From: Alteromonadaceae bacterium 2753L.S.0a.02
GTDB taxonomy: Bacteria; Pseudomonadota; Gammaproteobacteria; Pseudomonadales; Cellvibrionaceae
DNA length: 64,000 nt
Assembly (NCBI GenBank): GCA_007827375.1
Contig: VISH01000001.1
Span: 372,001-436,000, forward strand
Reading direction: 5' to 3'
Each line of letters starts with the position of its first letter. The stretch's first letter is position 1. The notes under the pieces were generated by a model. It saw only the letters and a program-made list of their open reading frames with translations, searched no databases and was not told the origin of the DNA. Below, one piece after another: positions 35,632-44,276 of this stretch. Both the position numbers and the translations under genes were made by a program.

Positions 35632-36060
35632 TTATTTTCTAGGGCTGTGTTCACACATAAGACGAATACTTTCTGCAGGGACTGCAAATTTTTTCATAAG
35701 ATAATTTCGCAAATCTTCTGGGAACTCCAATTCCTTGAGACTGACTTCCATGCAATGTAACCAACTATCTTTACCTGCCATGTCAATTGGTAAATGGGCG
35801 TGAGCCACGGGCAAGCTAATGGAACCGTAATGTTCCGCAAATAGTTTTGGGCCGCCCATCCAGCCACTGAGGAAGTACACCAGCTTCTGACGAGACTGGC
35901 TGAGGTCTTCCGCGTGCATATCGCGTAACGCACGCGCCTCGGGCAAGCTGTCCATGTTATCGTAAAAGCGGTTAACGAGTCGGGTGATACCCTCCAAGCC
36001 CCCGAGAGCCTGATAGGTGGCGTCACCACTGCCGTATTGCGGCAACTCCACACTGCTCAT
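35632..36060 (-). CDS. Group II-type truncated haemoglobin
   Basis: 142 residues. YQALGGLEGITRLVNRFYDN opens the 2-on-2 globin fold, with Y33 at the B10 position, proximal H89 in VAHAHLPID and W100 at the G8 position (DSWLHCM). These are the usual ligand-pocket residues of group II truncated globins, which bind O2 or NO and are often linked to redox or stress protection. Its start overlaps the stop of the preceding gene by four bases (ATGA), so the two are probably translationally coupled. Confidence 0.92.
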   Translation of the reverse strand: MSSVELPQYGSGDATYQALGGLEGITRLVNRFYDNMDSLPEARALRDMHAEDLSQSRQKLVYFLSGWMGGPKLFAEHYGSISLPVAHAHLPIDMAGKDSWLHCMEVSLKELEFPEDLRNYLMKKFAVPAESIRLMCEHSPRK

Positions 36061-36734
36061 AAGTCACCGACCACAGACGGGCGATTTAAAATGGAGCGAC
36101 TGCCAACGCCAGCTTCATAGAGCGCCGTCATAAGCGTGCGACGGCCTTCTATGCCCCGGCCGGTCAACCAGCGCAGCTCATCGGCTTTAATCAGGGTCGC
36201 AGCAATAAGTGCTGCACTGCCATTAGCAATCTGAATATCCGGCAAATGAGGCGGTCGGTGCAGCAAGGCACCTACCAAACCGCGACCGTCCTTAATATGT
36301 TCAATATTAAAGCGCAGAGAAAGGGGCTCACCGTTAATTAACTTTTCACACAAGCGCGGGTAGCTCGCCAGGGTATGACTGATTTCCGCCGTCATCGGGA
36401 ACATCCAGGTATCTGCAATTGCCATAGGGGCATCTTGCGAGAACGTAACATCTGGAGATTCTACGAACACTTCCAAGCCCAGCCCGCTATCAGAACGGTC
36501 ACGATCCACCCACGGGTCAGATAGCCCATCGGAGATAATGCATGCGCAATCATCGTGCGCCAAGGCCAGCCACGAGGCATCGGATGGCCACTCTGGCCCG
36601 TCACTGATTGGCCCCATGAGAGACGAGAGGGTAAAAAAGTCGCTATTAAATATTTTTTCGAGGGATGTGTGGCGACTGTCGCAAGCCTCATCCAGACGAT
36701 CGGCATAACTGGTCATAGCGACGATTTGGTTCAT
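36057..36734 (-). CDS. SUFU-like domain protein (tentative)
   Basis: About 225 residues if read from ATG 36734; a longer frame from 36842 lacks a ribosome binding site. The segment IISDGLSDPWVDRDRSDSGL, then GLEVFVESPDV and ISHTLASYPRL, resembles bacterial suppressor-of-fused-like proteins, a family often found as immunity or accessory proteins. The match is by eye only. No signal peptide is visible in the shorter form. Its TGA overlaps the globin ATG, which is strong evidence of an operon. Confidence 0.5.
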   Translation of the reverse strand: MNQIVAMTSYADRLDEACDSRHTSLEKIFNSDFFTLSSLMGPISDGPEWPSDASWLALAHDDCACIISDGLSDPWVDRDRSDSGLGLEVFVESPDVTFSQDAPMAIADTWMFPMTAEISHTLASYPRLCEKLINGEPLSLRFNIEHIKDGRGLVGALLHRPPHLPDIQIANGSAALIAATLIKADELRWLTGRGIEGRRTLMTALYEAGVGSRSILNRPSVVGDL

Positions 36735-37085
36735 AGTTGGGGTATCCGCAGAAGGCAAAGGTGTCGCAGGGCAATAGTATTTCGCCCCACTGTTACAGGG
36801 CCAGCAGCAATTATTCAGCCAAGCCACCACAAACTCGAACATCTGAAAATACGTGAAATAACAGGGGCTTAATAACTTTTTGTGAGCAGTGCACAGAGGC
36901 GGCTAAAGTTGCATAGGCAACAATTGGAGCAAACACCTCACGACGCCGACAGAGCGGCGCCCGTGAAATAGGCTTGTTACGAACAAAAGCCAGCGAAGCC
37001 AGCAACACTGGAGGGAAACCCCTCTGCTACCTGCAAAGCCCTTTTTCGAAGCCACTTAGACGAAATTCAGTGGCAGCTCGGACAC
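36735..37085. other. Intergenic stretch upstream of the globin operon
   Basis: Holds the presumed promoter of the minus-strand group and the end of the SHOCT gene. The upper part of the 36842 frame could code 36 extra residues, but its composition is odd (many Cys and Pro). No clear terminator. Confidence 0.4.
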
Positions 37086-37841
37086 TCAAATTCGTTGCAA
37101 TAACTCGCGCTTTTTGGAATCGAATTCTTCGGCGGTAAGCACTCCCGCGTCGCGCAGCCGGCCGAGCTGTTCCAGGAGCTGGATAGCGTCTCCCTGAGAA
37201 ATTTCCGGGTTTTCTGGAACAGCAACTTCCAGTGGTGCTTCAGGCCCCGCGGCATAATCCGAAGGGCTCGCGAAATTGGTGTTTTTCGGTGCTAAACCTG
37301 GCCCGGAGATCACCGGAAGGCTACTCACAGATATAGTGCCGTATTGACTGCTGAAGCTCAGCGAGGTGTCTCCGCCCTGCTGCTGACTCACGCCACCAAT
37401 ATTGTGATCGAGGGTGTCGTACACCGTGACTTCACCATAGGTCTCAACGGCCAAACGCCCGGGAAAAATGGCGTAACGAATATTGTTTTGCGAACCACTG
37501 CTGAAAGGCTGCCCCAAATCGGCGGGCCACCAATGGTTACTGCCAGGCGTGCCTGCCGGAATAACAGGAAATATCTGGGTCGATGCCAGCGCGGACGACA
37601 ATTCATTGCACAGGTTGTCTACCGTAGCCTTGAGGCCGTGATTGAACATATCGCCAACCATCGTCATGCCTCCCTGCATCCACTGCCCAGAGCCACCTAA
37701 CTCGGGGCTGTTGAACTGTGCCATCGTACCTCCGCCATTATTAACAGCGATCAACATGTGGATAACGGCATCTTGCGACAGATGGTAACGCGTAGCGACA
37801 TCGTTAACGATATTCTGGCCTGCCGGAGTTAGTTGTTGCAT
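37086..37841 (-). CDS. SHOCT-domain protein
   Basis: 251 residues from ATG 37841, chosen because GGGAGG lies 7 bases upstream. The last 35 residues (DAIQLLEQLGRLRDAGVLTA and EEFDSKKRELL) form a SHOCT domain, a short helical module found at protein ends. The N-terminus (MQQLTPAGQNIVNDVATRYH) looks helical. The middle is rich in Gly, Ser and Asn, without membrane segments. SHOCT proteins are often linked to oligomerisation or membrane association, but the function here is unknown. Confidence 0.8.
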   Translation of the reverse strand: MQQLTPAGQNIVNDVATRYHLSQDAVIHMLIAVNNGGGTMAQFNSPELGGSGQWMQGGMTMVGDMFNHGLKATVDNLCNELSSALASTQIFPVIPAGTPGSNHWWPADLGQPFSSGSQNNIRYAIFPGRLAVETYGEVTVYDTLDHNIGGVSQQQGGDTSLSFSSQYGTISVSSLPVISGPGLAPKNTNFASPSDYAAGPEAPLEVAVPENPEISQGDAIQLLEQLGRLRDAGVLTAEEFDSKKRELLQRI

Positions 37842-38217
37842 AGCTGTACCTCCCAAAGGTTTACGGGGCGGATAGTAACACCTCCGCTTTGCGTATGTGT
37901 TAATGAGGCGATAATAATTTCGAATGGAATACTTAGGGCTAAATGAGAAGAGGCATCGTGCTATATGCAAACTCTAGCTAGGGTGCAAATTGCTACTCGG
38001 GTAATGCTTTATTGCAGCCTCCTAGCGACTTAGCAAGAAGTTTGTTGCATTGATCGCGCAACATTTCCTTACTGAATATTGATTACGATATGCCGTAACA
38101 TTCACTTGATTGATACACCGCAAATCCAGCAAATACAGATACGGCTTAGCATAACAGACTCCTCTGCACATCACCCACTCGCGGCAGAGACGACCCGAAT
38201 CTGCCTGAGGAATCACT
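37842..38217. other. Divergent intergenic region (SHOCT / YkgJ-like)
   Basis: Must contain two divergent promoters, which I cannot locate with confidence. Its right end carries TGAGGA (38206-38211), which supports the TTG start of the next gene. Confidence 0.4.
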
Positions 38218-38943
38218 TTGCAAACCCTTGAAGAATCTGTTGCCGACAACACTGAACGACTCCTGGTGGAACGATTGATTGCGGCGCAAAAACTTACCGT
38301 AGTCGACATGCTGAGCAACACCATTACACAGCAAAAGGTTATAGAGAGTGTGAATCACGCAGCCTGGCTCGCCCAAACAATGGCAAATAGATGTGCCGAT
38401 CCAGAACAACCACCGGTTGCCTGTAAGGCAAAATGCCACTGGTGTTGTAATCAGTATGTTCGTATCACCGCGCCGGAAGCATTTCGCGTTGCGAATTATG
38501 TGCGCGAAGAATTACCCCTAGTCCAACAGGAAAAACTGCTGCACAACCTAAGCGAGCTTATGCGACAAACAAAAGGTCTTGATGCCGCAGCTCGTGGCCG
38601 CCTAAACCACGCCTGCAGCTATATTTATCGAGGTAAGTGCGTGATTTATGCTGCACGGCCTTTAATGTGTCAGCGGCAGACGTCTTACAAAGTAAGCGAC
38701 TGTCGCAAAGCAATAGCGCGTGGCTTTCCCTTCGGTAGCATTATGTGTGAACGCGCTTCATTACTCACCCATAACGCGTGTATCCAGGGCCTCAGTGATG
38801 GCTTTGAACAGGTACTACAGCGCGGCCCCTTGGAACCGCTGGAAATGATCAGTGCTACCCTAACAGCTTTAACAGAACCCGAGTGTTTCGAGCGATGGCT
38901 AAATGGGGAAGCTGTTTTTAAGCATTGCACCCTATCGTTGTAG
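38218..38943 (+). CDS. YkgJ-family cysteine-cluster protein
   Basis: 241 residues. The cluster C69-x3-C73-x2-C76-C77 (CKAKCHWCC) plus later cysteines (CVIYAARPLMCQRQ, SDCRK) match the YkgJ-type zinc/iron-binding family; ARPLMCQRQ follows the usual R-P-x-x-C pattern. The start is TTG 38218, because TGAGGA sits 6 bases upstream and the first ATG is 30 codons inside. Function in the family is not settled; metal binding is likely. It lies convergent to the SH3-like protein. Confidence 0.82.
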   Translation: MQTLEESVADNTERLLVERLIAAQKLTVVDMLSNTITQQKVIESVNHAAWLAQTMANRCADPEQPPVACKAKCHWCCNQYVRITAPEAFRVANYVREELPLVQQEKLLHNLSELMRQTKGLDAAARGRLNHACSYIYRGKCVIYAARPLMCQRQTSYKVSDCRKAIARGFPFGSIMCERASLLTHNACIQGLSDGFEQVLQRGPLEPLEMISATLTALTEPECFERWLNGEAVFKHCTLSL

Positions 38944-39027
38944 ACCCGACAAGCGGGCGCATGGCACACATTGTTAGCAGGTTTACTGGGTTTGAAAAAC
39001 CCATTCTAGCCATAACTCTTTTAAAAT

Positions 39028-39720
39028 TTAGGATTTCACCCAAACACGACTGCCACCGCCTTTAGCAGGAATTAACTTAACGTCTTTGATTTCAATTTCC
39101 GAACCTTTACTGATAACACCCATACGATCACCCTTGGTCCAGCCGATCACAAACTTCGGGTAGTCATCACGAATAAACACATCGGTATTCGCCTTAACAC
39201 GTTTCCCAACAAGCGCTTCGGGTTTCTGGCTGTCGTCAACATCAAAAATTAAATCGAGATATTTATCACCACGGTAAGTACCCAGATAACTCCAACCCAT
39301 GACCCGGCGCTGAGTTTCATTATCTTCTTTGCTAACGATATTTCGCGTGGGAATTGCCACCTGTGTACTCGACAGCTCGCCACCACGCTGTTCCGCATAG
39401 TAAGCGACATTGCTTGACGGTTGCGGGTTCGTTGTACTGTTGGAAGTGTTACCGCTATCAGAAGGATCTGTGCCACTCTGGTCGCCCGATTCATTGCCAA
39501 CAGATTCTTCTGCTGCTGGCACCCCTGCAGGAACTGCCCGTTCCGATGCTTCAGGCTTCAACTTAACCACCAGTAAGTTAATTTCAGCAATTTCGAAATT
39601 CGAAGTTTGGGCAGGGTCAATCAGGAGCGGAAAATAACGCCATCCCAAAATGGCTATTACCGCAATAATGAGCGTGTCTTTAAGAGCCGTTAGCGTTTTA
39701 GTATAGACATCCAGCTTCAC
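39028..39720 (-). CDS. Membrane-anchored protein with SH3-like C-terminal domain
   Basis: 230 residues from GTG 39720, preferred over GTG 39741 because GAGGGG lies about 6 bases upstream. One N-terminal helix (LKDTLIIAVIAILGWRYFPL) anchors it. A disordered Ser/Asn/Pro linker (about 75-110) follows. The C-terminal 90 residues (LVGKRVKANTDVFIRDDYPK and KGDRMGVISKGSEIEIKDVK) look like a bacterial SH3 domain. The domain would face the periplasm and may bind cell-wall peptides. Family not named. Confidence 0.6.
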   Translation of the reverse strand: MKLDVYTKTLTALKDTLIIAVIAILGWRYFPLLIDPAQTSNFEIAEINLLVVKLKPEASERAVPAGVPAAEESVGNESGDQSGTDPSDSGNTSNSTTNPQPSSNVAYYAEQRGGELSSTQVAIPTRNIVSKEDNETQRRVMGWSYLGTYRGDKYLDLIFDVDDSQKPEALVGKRVKANTDVFIRDDYPKFVIGWTKGDRMGVISKGSEIEIKDVKLIPAKGGGSRVWVKS

Positions 39721-39901
39721 GTGAACCCCTCGCTTTAACACAGCTATTTAACAGCGTAAATAATATAAACCCAAGCCGAGCAATTCCGCTGGGCAGGCAA
39801 ATTTAACGTACCTTAACGGGATATTTTCGGTGGGTAAAGCGAAAAGTTGCTCACGAAGAATAAGCCCTCTAGGTTCATTCGCAGGAGCAGCGTTGCAAAA
39901 G

Positions 39902-39978
39902 TTTTTTGATGGGGAGCGCCCATCAAAAAAAAACAGGATAATCCTTTAACAGCGAATGAAGCCGACACGCGGCTTCAT
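39902..39978. other. Two hairpins downstream of the GH43 gene
   Basis: TTTTTTGATGGG (39902-39913) pairs with CCCATCAAAAAA (39919-39930), loop GAGCG. ATGAAGCCG (39956-39964) pairs with CGGCTTCAT (39970-39978). The second begins 18 bases after the GH43 stop on the minus strand and may help end it, though neither has a T-run after it in either direction. Confidence 0.5.
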
Positions 39979-39996
39979 CATTACACGGCTGTTCAC

Positions 39997-41130
39997 TCAG
40001 TTATCTCCATAATACGCATCAATCGTCTCGATGCTACCATCTTCGTTGTGATGCAATTCAGTCATTTTTATTGAGCGTAAATGTGTTTTACCACCCGAGA
40101 GAGAGCTATCGTGGTAAAACAAGTACCACCGACCTTTAAACTCCACCACTGAATGGTGATTGGTCCAACCCAGTACCGGCTCAAGAATTTTACCCCGCCA
40201 TTGGAAAGGCCCATATGGGCTATCGCTGGTCGCGTATTGAATATTGTGACTTTCACCGGTAGACCAGCTCAAATAGTAAGTTCCCTCATATTTATGCACC
40301 CAGGCGGCCTCAAAAAAATGTCTTTCTGTATCCCCAAAGCGAATAACATTACCGGTCTCATCCAAAATTTGTATATCGGTCAGTGGGTGGACGAGACTGA
40401 GCATGTCGTCGCTGAGTTTTGCCATGCGCGGCAAAATCATAGACTCATCCGCTTCGGGATATTCTTCTTCGCGGTTGTAAACACCGTTACGCCAGTGCTG
40501 CAACTGACCACCACGAATACCGCCCACATACAGATAGTAACTGCCGTCACTATCTTCAAACACAGCAGGATCAATACTGTATGAGCCGGGAATAGGTTCC
40601 GGTTGAGGCTCAAACAAGCCTTCAGGTTTTGTGGACGTAGCCACGCCTATACGAAAAATACCCTGGGCATCTTTTGCAGGAAAATAGAGATAATATTTAC
40701 CATCCTTGTGAGCGGCGTCGGGCGCCCAAAGCTGTTTCTGTGCCCAGGGTATTTGCCCAACCTGAATGGTTTGCCCATGATCGATGACTGCACCACCTAC
40801 GGCGTCCATAGAAAATACGTGGTAATCCCGCATATCGAAGTGACTACCAAACTCATCGGGCGTCGCACTGGTTTGCTCATCGTGAGAGGGATAAATGTAA
40901 AGTTTGCCGTTAAACACGTGGGCCGAGGGGTCGGCAGTGTATAGATGGGTTATTAGCGGTGGATCGCGAAACAGCGTTTGTGGCAGATCCTCATCCGGAA
41001 CAGGCCAGGCACGTTGGATCAAAGATATCGCCTGATTCTGAAATAACACACCAGTTCCAGCCGCATTGGCGACACTACTAACCACATAAACTAACACAAC
41101 GCACATAACAATCGCACGCTTTACTACCAT
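39997..41130 (-). CDS. GH43 family glycosidase (beta-xylosidase / alpha-L-arabinofuranosidase type)
   Basis: 377 residues with a signal peptide (core VMCVVLVYVVSSVANA). Catalytic residues of the five-bladed propeller are visible: base D67 in LYTADPSAHV, pKa-modulating D187 in YSIDPAVFED and acid E274 in HFFEAAWVH. LYIYPSHDEQTS and KQLWAPDAAHKDGKYYLYFP are typical of subfamily 1. It would release xylose or arabinose from hemicellulose fragments in the periplasm or outside. Located between the SH3-like protein and a stand-alone carbohydrate-binding protein, all on the minus strand. Confidence 0.92.
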   Translation of the reverse strand: MVVKRAIVMCVVLVYVVSSVANAAGTGVLFQNQAISLIQRAWPVPDEDLPQTLFRDPPLITHLYTADPSAHVFNGKLYIYPSHDEQTSATPDEFGSHFDMRDYHVFSMDAVGGAVIDHGQTIQVGQIPWAQKQLWAPDAAHKDGKYYLYFPAKDAQGIFRIGVATSTKPEGLFEPQPEPIPGSYSIDPAVFEDSDGSYYLYVGGIRGGQLQHWRNGVYNREEEYPEADESMILPRMAKLSDDMLSLVHPLTDIQILDETGNVIRFGDTERHFFEAAWVHKYEGTYYLSWSTGESHNIQYATSDSPYGPFQWRGKILEPVLGWTNHHSVVEFKGRWYLFYHDSSLSGGKTHLRSIKMTELHHNEDGSIETIDAYYGDN

Positions 41131-41436
41131 ACATCAATCCCCAGAGTACATCTGATAAATATTAAGGGTGTAAGCTGAAGTAAAGCAGAGATTTATAAAA
41201 TGGCGTACAAATTTAATGCAGATTGAGGTGAAAATGGACACCCAAAAAAAATAGTAGATAAATAAAAAATGTGTTTTATAACAATGTGATTGGTCTGACG
41301 GGATTAGATGCAGAGAAAATAAAGGAGTTTGCGAAAAAAGTTTTTATAATTTTATTTTAATAACCGAAAATAACATTGGCTGAGCGCACGAATATCGGTA
41401 ATAAAGTTATAAAAAATTATTTTTGATTACTTGACG
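41131..41436. other. Intergenic stretch between GH43 and the CBM-like gene
   Basis: A/T-rich, no gene seen. It should hold the GH43 promoter on the minus strand, since the terminator at 41437-41475 separates it from the upstream gene. Confidence 0.45.
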
Positions 41437-41475
41437 CCAGCGAGTGGCAAAGATTTTTGATTTGCCACTCGCTGG
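41437..41475 (-). terminator. Long hairpin ending the CBM-like gene
   Basis: A perfect 15-bp stem (CCAGCGAGTGGCAAA / TTTGCCACTCGCTGG) with a 9-base loop, 30 bases after the stop of the minus-strand gene. The T-run on the minus strand is delayed (GCGTCAAGTAATC then T-rich), so it may act with Rho or as an mRNA end. Confidence 0.7.
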
Positions 41476-41505
41476 TTTAATATTTAGGAAACTTCCTAGT
41501 GCGCT

Positions 41506-42096
41506 CTATGGGAGCAGAACTAAGCTAACATCGTCGATATAAAATGTTTTGCCCTCGTTTTCGTTATAATTCAAGTGCATGCTTATTCGCAGATCGTCCG
41601 TCTCTCCAACTTGCGCATCAAATGAAATTTGCTGCCATCCATCTATTAATGTGCGCTTTCCGGAAGATGCAAAAACTGTCCACGGCGATTTTCGAAGATT
41701 TGCGGTAATTTCGATTTTTGAACCTTTTTCGGCATACACCCAGGCAGACAGGTTGTACCTGCTATTGGGTTTCACAGGAATACCGGATGGCCCGGTACCA
41801 ATTTTCCAAAACTCACCAGCACCTGCTTTTTCAATATTAACTTCGAGGGAATGATTACCGGAGTGCTTAATGGTATTACTGACCTTGAATGTTGCGCTAT
41901 TGGCTTTATCATTGGCAAAACCAATCCAACCACTTGGCATTGAGCCTAAAAGATCCTTCTCCATACCACCATTCGGTATTACAGAACTAGCCTGTTCGCC
42001 AGCAGCCGTATACTGAGCCAGGAGCACAGCCTGTAATACTAAAAATAGCAAGTACGCACAGCGCAGACTCTTACCGATAATAAAAGGCTTTATCAT
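41506..42096 (-). CDS. Secreted stand-alone carbohydrate-binding protein (CBM4/9/22-like fold)
   Basis: 196 residues from ATG 42096, with a signal peptide (LLFLVLQAVLLAQYTAAGEQ). The mature part (VIPNGGMEKDLLGSMPSGWI, SGNHSLEVNIEKAGAGEFWK, YNLSAWVYAEKGSKIEI, KTFYIDDVSLVLL) is the standard beta-sandwich layout of the CBM_4_9 group. There is no catalytic domain. It may bind a polysaccharide to aid enzymes, or be a surface or periplasmic sugar-binding protein. It lies upstream of GH43 on the same strand but is separated from it by a strong hairpin. Confidence 0.75.
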   Translation of the reverse strand: MIKPFIIGKSLRCAYLLFLVLQAVLLAQYTAAGEQASSVIPNGGMEKDLLGSMPSGWIGFANDKANSATFKVSNTIKHSGNHSLEVNIEKAGAGEFWKIGTGPSGIPVKPNSRYNLSAWVYAEKGSKIEITANLRKSPWTVFASSGKRTLIDGWQQISFDAQVGETDDLRISMHLNYNENEGKTFYIDDVSLVLLP

Positions 42097-42447
42097 AGTA
42101 TTCTCACATTGAAAAAGTAATTGAAAGAAAGGTTTGTTTAAACGGTGGTAAGCAGTTACAGGCACAGCCAAAGATTCAGTCACTAAAATACACCACAAAT
42201 TAAAGCGTAGCTGACTTAGCAGAACTTTCTAATAATGCGCGTAAATCATTGGATTAAATCAATTAAACAGTATTTACAATCCAGGAGGGGTGTAAATTCG
42301 GTGTGATTTTTTACCCTGAACCACATAAAACATTAGCGGGAAACGATTTCGGACGGAGCTAGAGTAAAGACCTCATAAGGGGATATTGAGTATAAGAGTG
42401 GACCGGCAGTAGCAGACGCCAACTGGGGGTGATATAGGGAGGGGCTT
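42097..42447. other. Intergenic stretch, no gene seen
   Basis: Between the CBM-like gene and the Arc-type gene, both on the minus strand. An SD-like CCAGGAGGGG at about 42281 is followed by no useful frame. Confidence 0.45.
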
Positions 42448-42645
42448 TTATTCTTCCCCCTCTGGGCCTAGTTCTTTTACAGGGGCGACGCCCTTCACTT
42501 TCACCCGCCCCGCCCGTACCAGGGCATCTCGCAATACATATTCGATCTGCGCGTTTACGCTGCGTAGTTCATCCTCAGCCCAGAGCTGCATGGCTTCTAA
42601 CACATCTGGATTGATACGCAGCGGATACGATTTTTTAGCAGCCAA
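42448..42645 (-). CDS. Arc-type ribbon-helix-helix DNA-binding protein
   Basis: 65 residues. KKSYPLRINPDVLEAMQLWA then ELRSVNAQIEYVLRDALVRA is the strand-helix-helix of the Arc/MetJ fold; residues of the first strand (YPLRI) would contact DNA as a dimer. It follows the SPFH gene by 11 bases and is surely co-transcribed. Two tandem palindromes before the SPFH gene (43539-43557) are the likely autoregulatory site. Pairing of an SPFH protein with an Arc-type protein is, as far as I recall, seen in other gammaproteobacteria. Confidence 0.88.
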   Translation of the reverse strand: MAAKKSYPLRINPDVLEAMQLWAEDELRSVNAQIEYVLRDALVRAGRVKVKGVAPVKELGPEGEE

Positions 42646-42656
42646 AACCGGCTCCC

Positions 42657-43520
42657 TTAGTTATAAAGTGTGCCAGTGTTTACGATCGGTTGCGCAGCCT
42701 TATCGCCACACAAAACCACTAATAAATTGCTGACCATCGCAGCTTTACGTTCCTCATCCAGTTCCACCACCTGCTTTTCGTTAAGTGCTTCCAATGCCAA
42801 CTCGACCATACCCACAGCACCTTCAACAATTTTTTGGCGTGCCGCAACGATTGCCGACGCTTGTTGACGTTGCAACATTGCGCTCGCAATTTCGGGGGCA
42901 TACGCCAAGTGGCTAATACGCGCTTCCATAACTTCTACACCGGCCTTACCGAGGCGTTTTTGCACTTCACCACGCAGAATGTCGGCCACTTCATTACCGT
43001 TGCCCCGCAGTGAGATTTCGCTGTCTCCATGGTCGTCGTAGGCATATGAGGTGGCCATATCTCTGATTGCTGCTTCAGTTTGTATGGCGACATATTGTTC
43101 GTAATCGTCCACCTCGAATATCGCTTCAGCTGTGTCCACCACGCGCCATACGATAACAGCAGCAATCTCTACGGGATTCCCCATGAGGTCGTTTACTTTA
43201 AGCTGGCCGCTTTCGAAATTACGCACTCGCAGCGAGACTTTGGTCTTGCTGTACAGCGGGTTTGCCCAGCGCAGACCGTGTTTCTTCTCCGTGCCTATGT
43301 ACTGACCAAACAACTGCAACACCCGCCCCTCGTTCGGGTTGACCATAAAAAAACCAATCCAGCACACCAAAACAAACAGGGCAGCGATAGCCTCCACGGC
43401 TTTCAGAACAAAGGGCCCGTGTATGAACGCCACAGAGGCCGCGGTCAGTGCTTGAGCAATTAGCAGAAATACAAACATGGTGTAACCCGACCACGAGCGG
43501 GCTGGCTTTTCAACGATCAT
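42657..43520 (-). CDS. SPFH/band-7 membrane protein
   Basis: 287 residues from ATG 43520 (AAGGAGAGG upstream). Two membrane helices lie in the first 70 residues (TMFVFLLIAQALTAASVAFI and VLKAVEAIAALFVLVCWIGF). The band-7 domain follows with NPNEGRVLQLFGQYIGTEKK, VNDLMGNPVEIAAVIVWRVV and HLAYAPEIASAMLQRQQASA. SPFH proteins form ring-like cages in membranes and are linked to protease control or microdomains. It heads a two-gene unit with the Arc-type regulator. Confidence 0.92.
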   Translation of the reverse strand: MIVEKPARSWSGYTMFVFLLIAQALTAASVAFIHGPFVLKAVEAIAALFVLVCWIGFFMVNPNEGRVLQLFGQYIGTEKKHGLRWANPLYSKTKVSLRVRNFESGQLKVNDLMGNPVEIAAVIVWRVVDTAEAIFEVDDYEQYVAIQTEAAIRDMATSYAYDDHGDSEISLRGNGNEVADILRGEVQKRLGKAGVEVMEARISHLAYAPEIASAMLQRQQASAIVAARQKIVEGAVGMVELALEALNEKQVVELDEERKAAMVSNLLVVLCGDKAAQPIVNTGTLYN

Positions 43521-43538
43521 CTCACCTCTCCTTTTTAG

Positions 43539-43557
43539 TGATATCATTTTGATATCA
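43539..43557. promoter_or_regulatory. Tandem TGATATCA palindromes before the SPFH-Arc unit
   Basis: Two perfect 8-bp palindromes TGATATCA (43539-43546 and 43550-43557) are 11 bp apart centre to centre, one helical turn. They lie 19 bases before the SPFH start codon. Arc-type dimers bind cooperatively to pairs of short symmetrical sites one turn apart, so these are likely the operator of the regulator encoded at the end of the same unit. Confidence 0.65.
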
Positions 43558-44057
43558 TTTTTTAATGTCTGGGGTGAAATGTCAAGCACCTCTGGTGGTT
43601 CGAATCTCTTATAAGCACCGGCGACATTCCTAAAAGGAGGAACAGCCAAAACGCTCACAAGCGTCCCACCGGCTGGTTAATTAAATACCTTGAACAGTCT
43701 TAAACAGCTTTACGAGTTCGAAATGACGGACATAATCCGGCTAAAACGCAGGATTAAGAGAGATATGCGGTTAAAGAATTTGCACCAGGTGGTTTTTAAC
43801 AAGGCTCAATGACATGCACTTGCATTGATTATCGGCTGTGCTGGCGCACAACTACGAGCGTGCATCACCCGCGTGGGTTTCCACTCATCGGAATATGAAG
43901 AGGTAAAAAGACATATCAGCTCGCACATTTATGTGGTTGGCCGCTTGAAAAAGCGCATTGCGAGTGTCTATCAACTACCGAGTCAGCGTCCAACCATCAT
44001 TACTTGCCACTGCAACGTTTATTACAGTGGCGCAGAGGCGAACATTAACACAAGTCA
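43558..44057. other. Intergenic stretch with no supported gene
   Basis: A plus-strand frame at 43825-44073 could code 82 residues, but it lacks a good ribosome binding site and reads unlike a folded protein. The left end holds the SPFH promoter. Confidence 0.45.
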
Positions 44058-44276
44058 CTATGCCGGGTTGTGAATCGCCATATTCGATCTAATTTCACGT
44101 ACATTTTTTGGTAGCACCCTAACTTTCGGTGCACTATTTTTGGGCGGTGATTCGATAAATTTTGCAAACGCGATTAACGAACGCACCTGCTCTGGCGGTA
44201 CTTTTTCTAATAATTTGGAAATGACCTCATCAACGTCGCCGACACTTGCGCTCTGCTGAGAATTAATATCTTTCAT
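44058..44276 (-). CDS. Small hypothetical protein
   Basis: 72 residues from ATG 44276, with AGGGGG 7 bases upstream. The sequence (MKDINSQQSASVGDVDEVIS, then LLEKVPPEQVRSLIAFAKFI) looks mostly helical, with a basic tail. No signal peptide. The frame stays open upstream to 44654, but that extension is basic and aromatic with no ribosome binding site, so I regard it as chance. Function unknown. Confidence 0.5.
   Translation of the reverse strand: MKDINSQQSASVGDVDEVISKLLEKVPPEQVRSLIAFAKFIESPPKNSAPKVRVLPKNVREIRSNMAIHNPA

Noticed and set aside
43825..44073. 82-residue plus-strand frame
   Set aside because: No ribosome binding site, unlikely composition, overlaps the end of a better-supported minus-strand gene.
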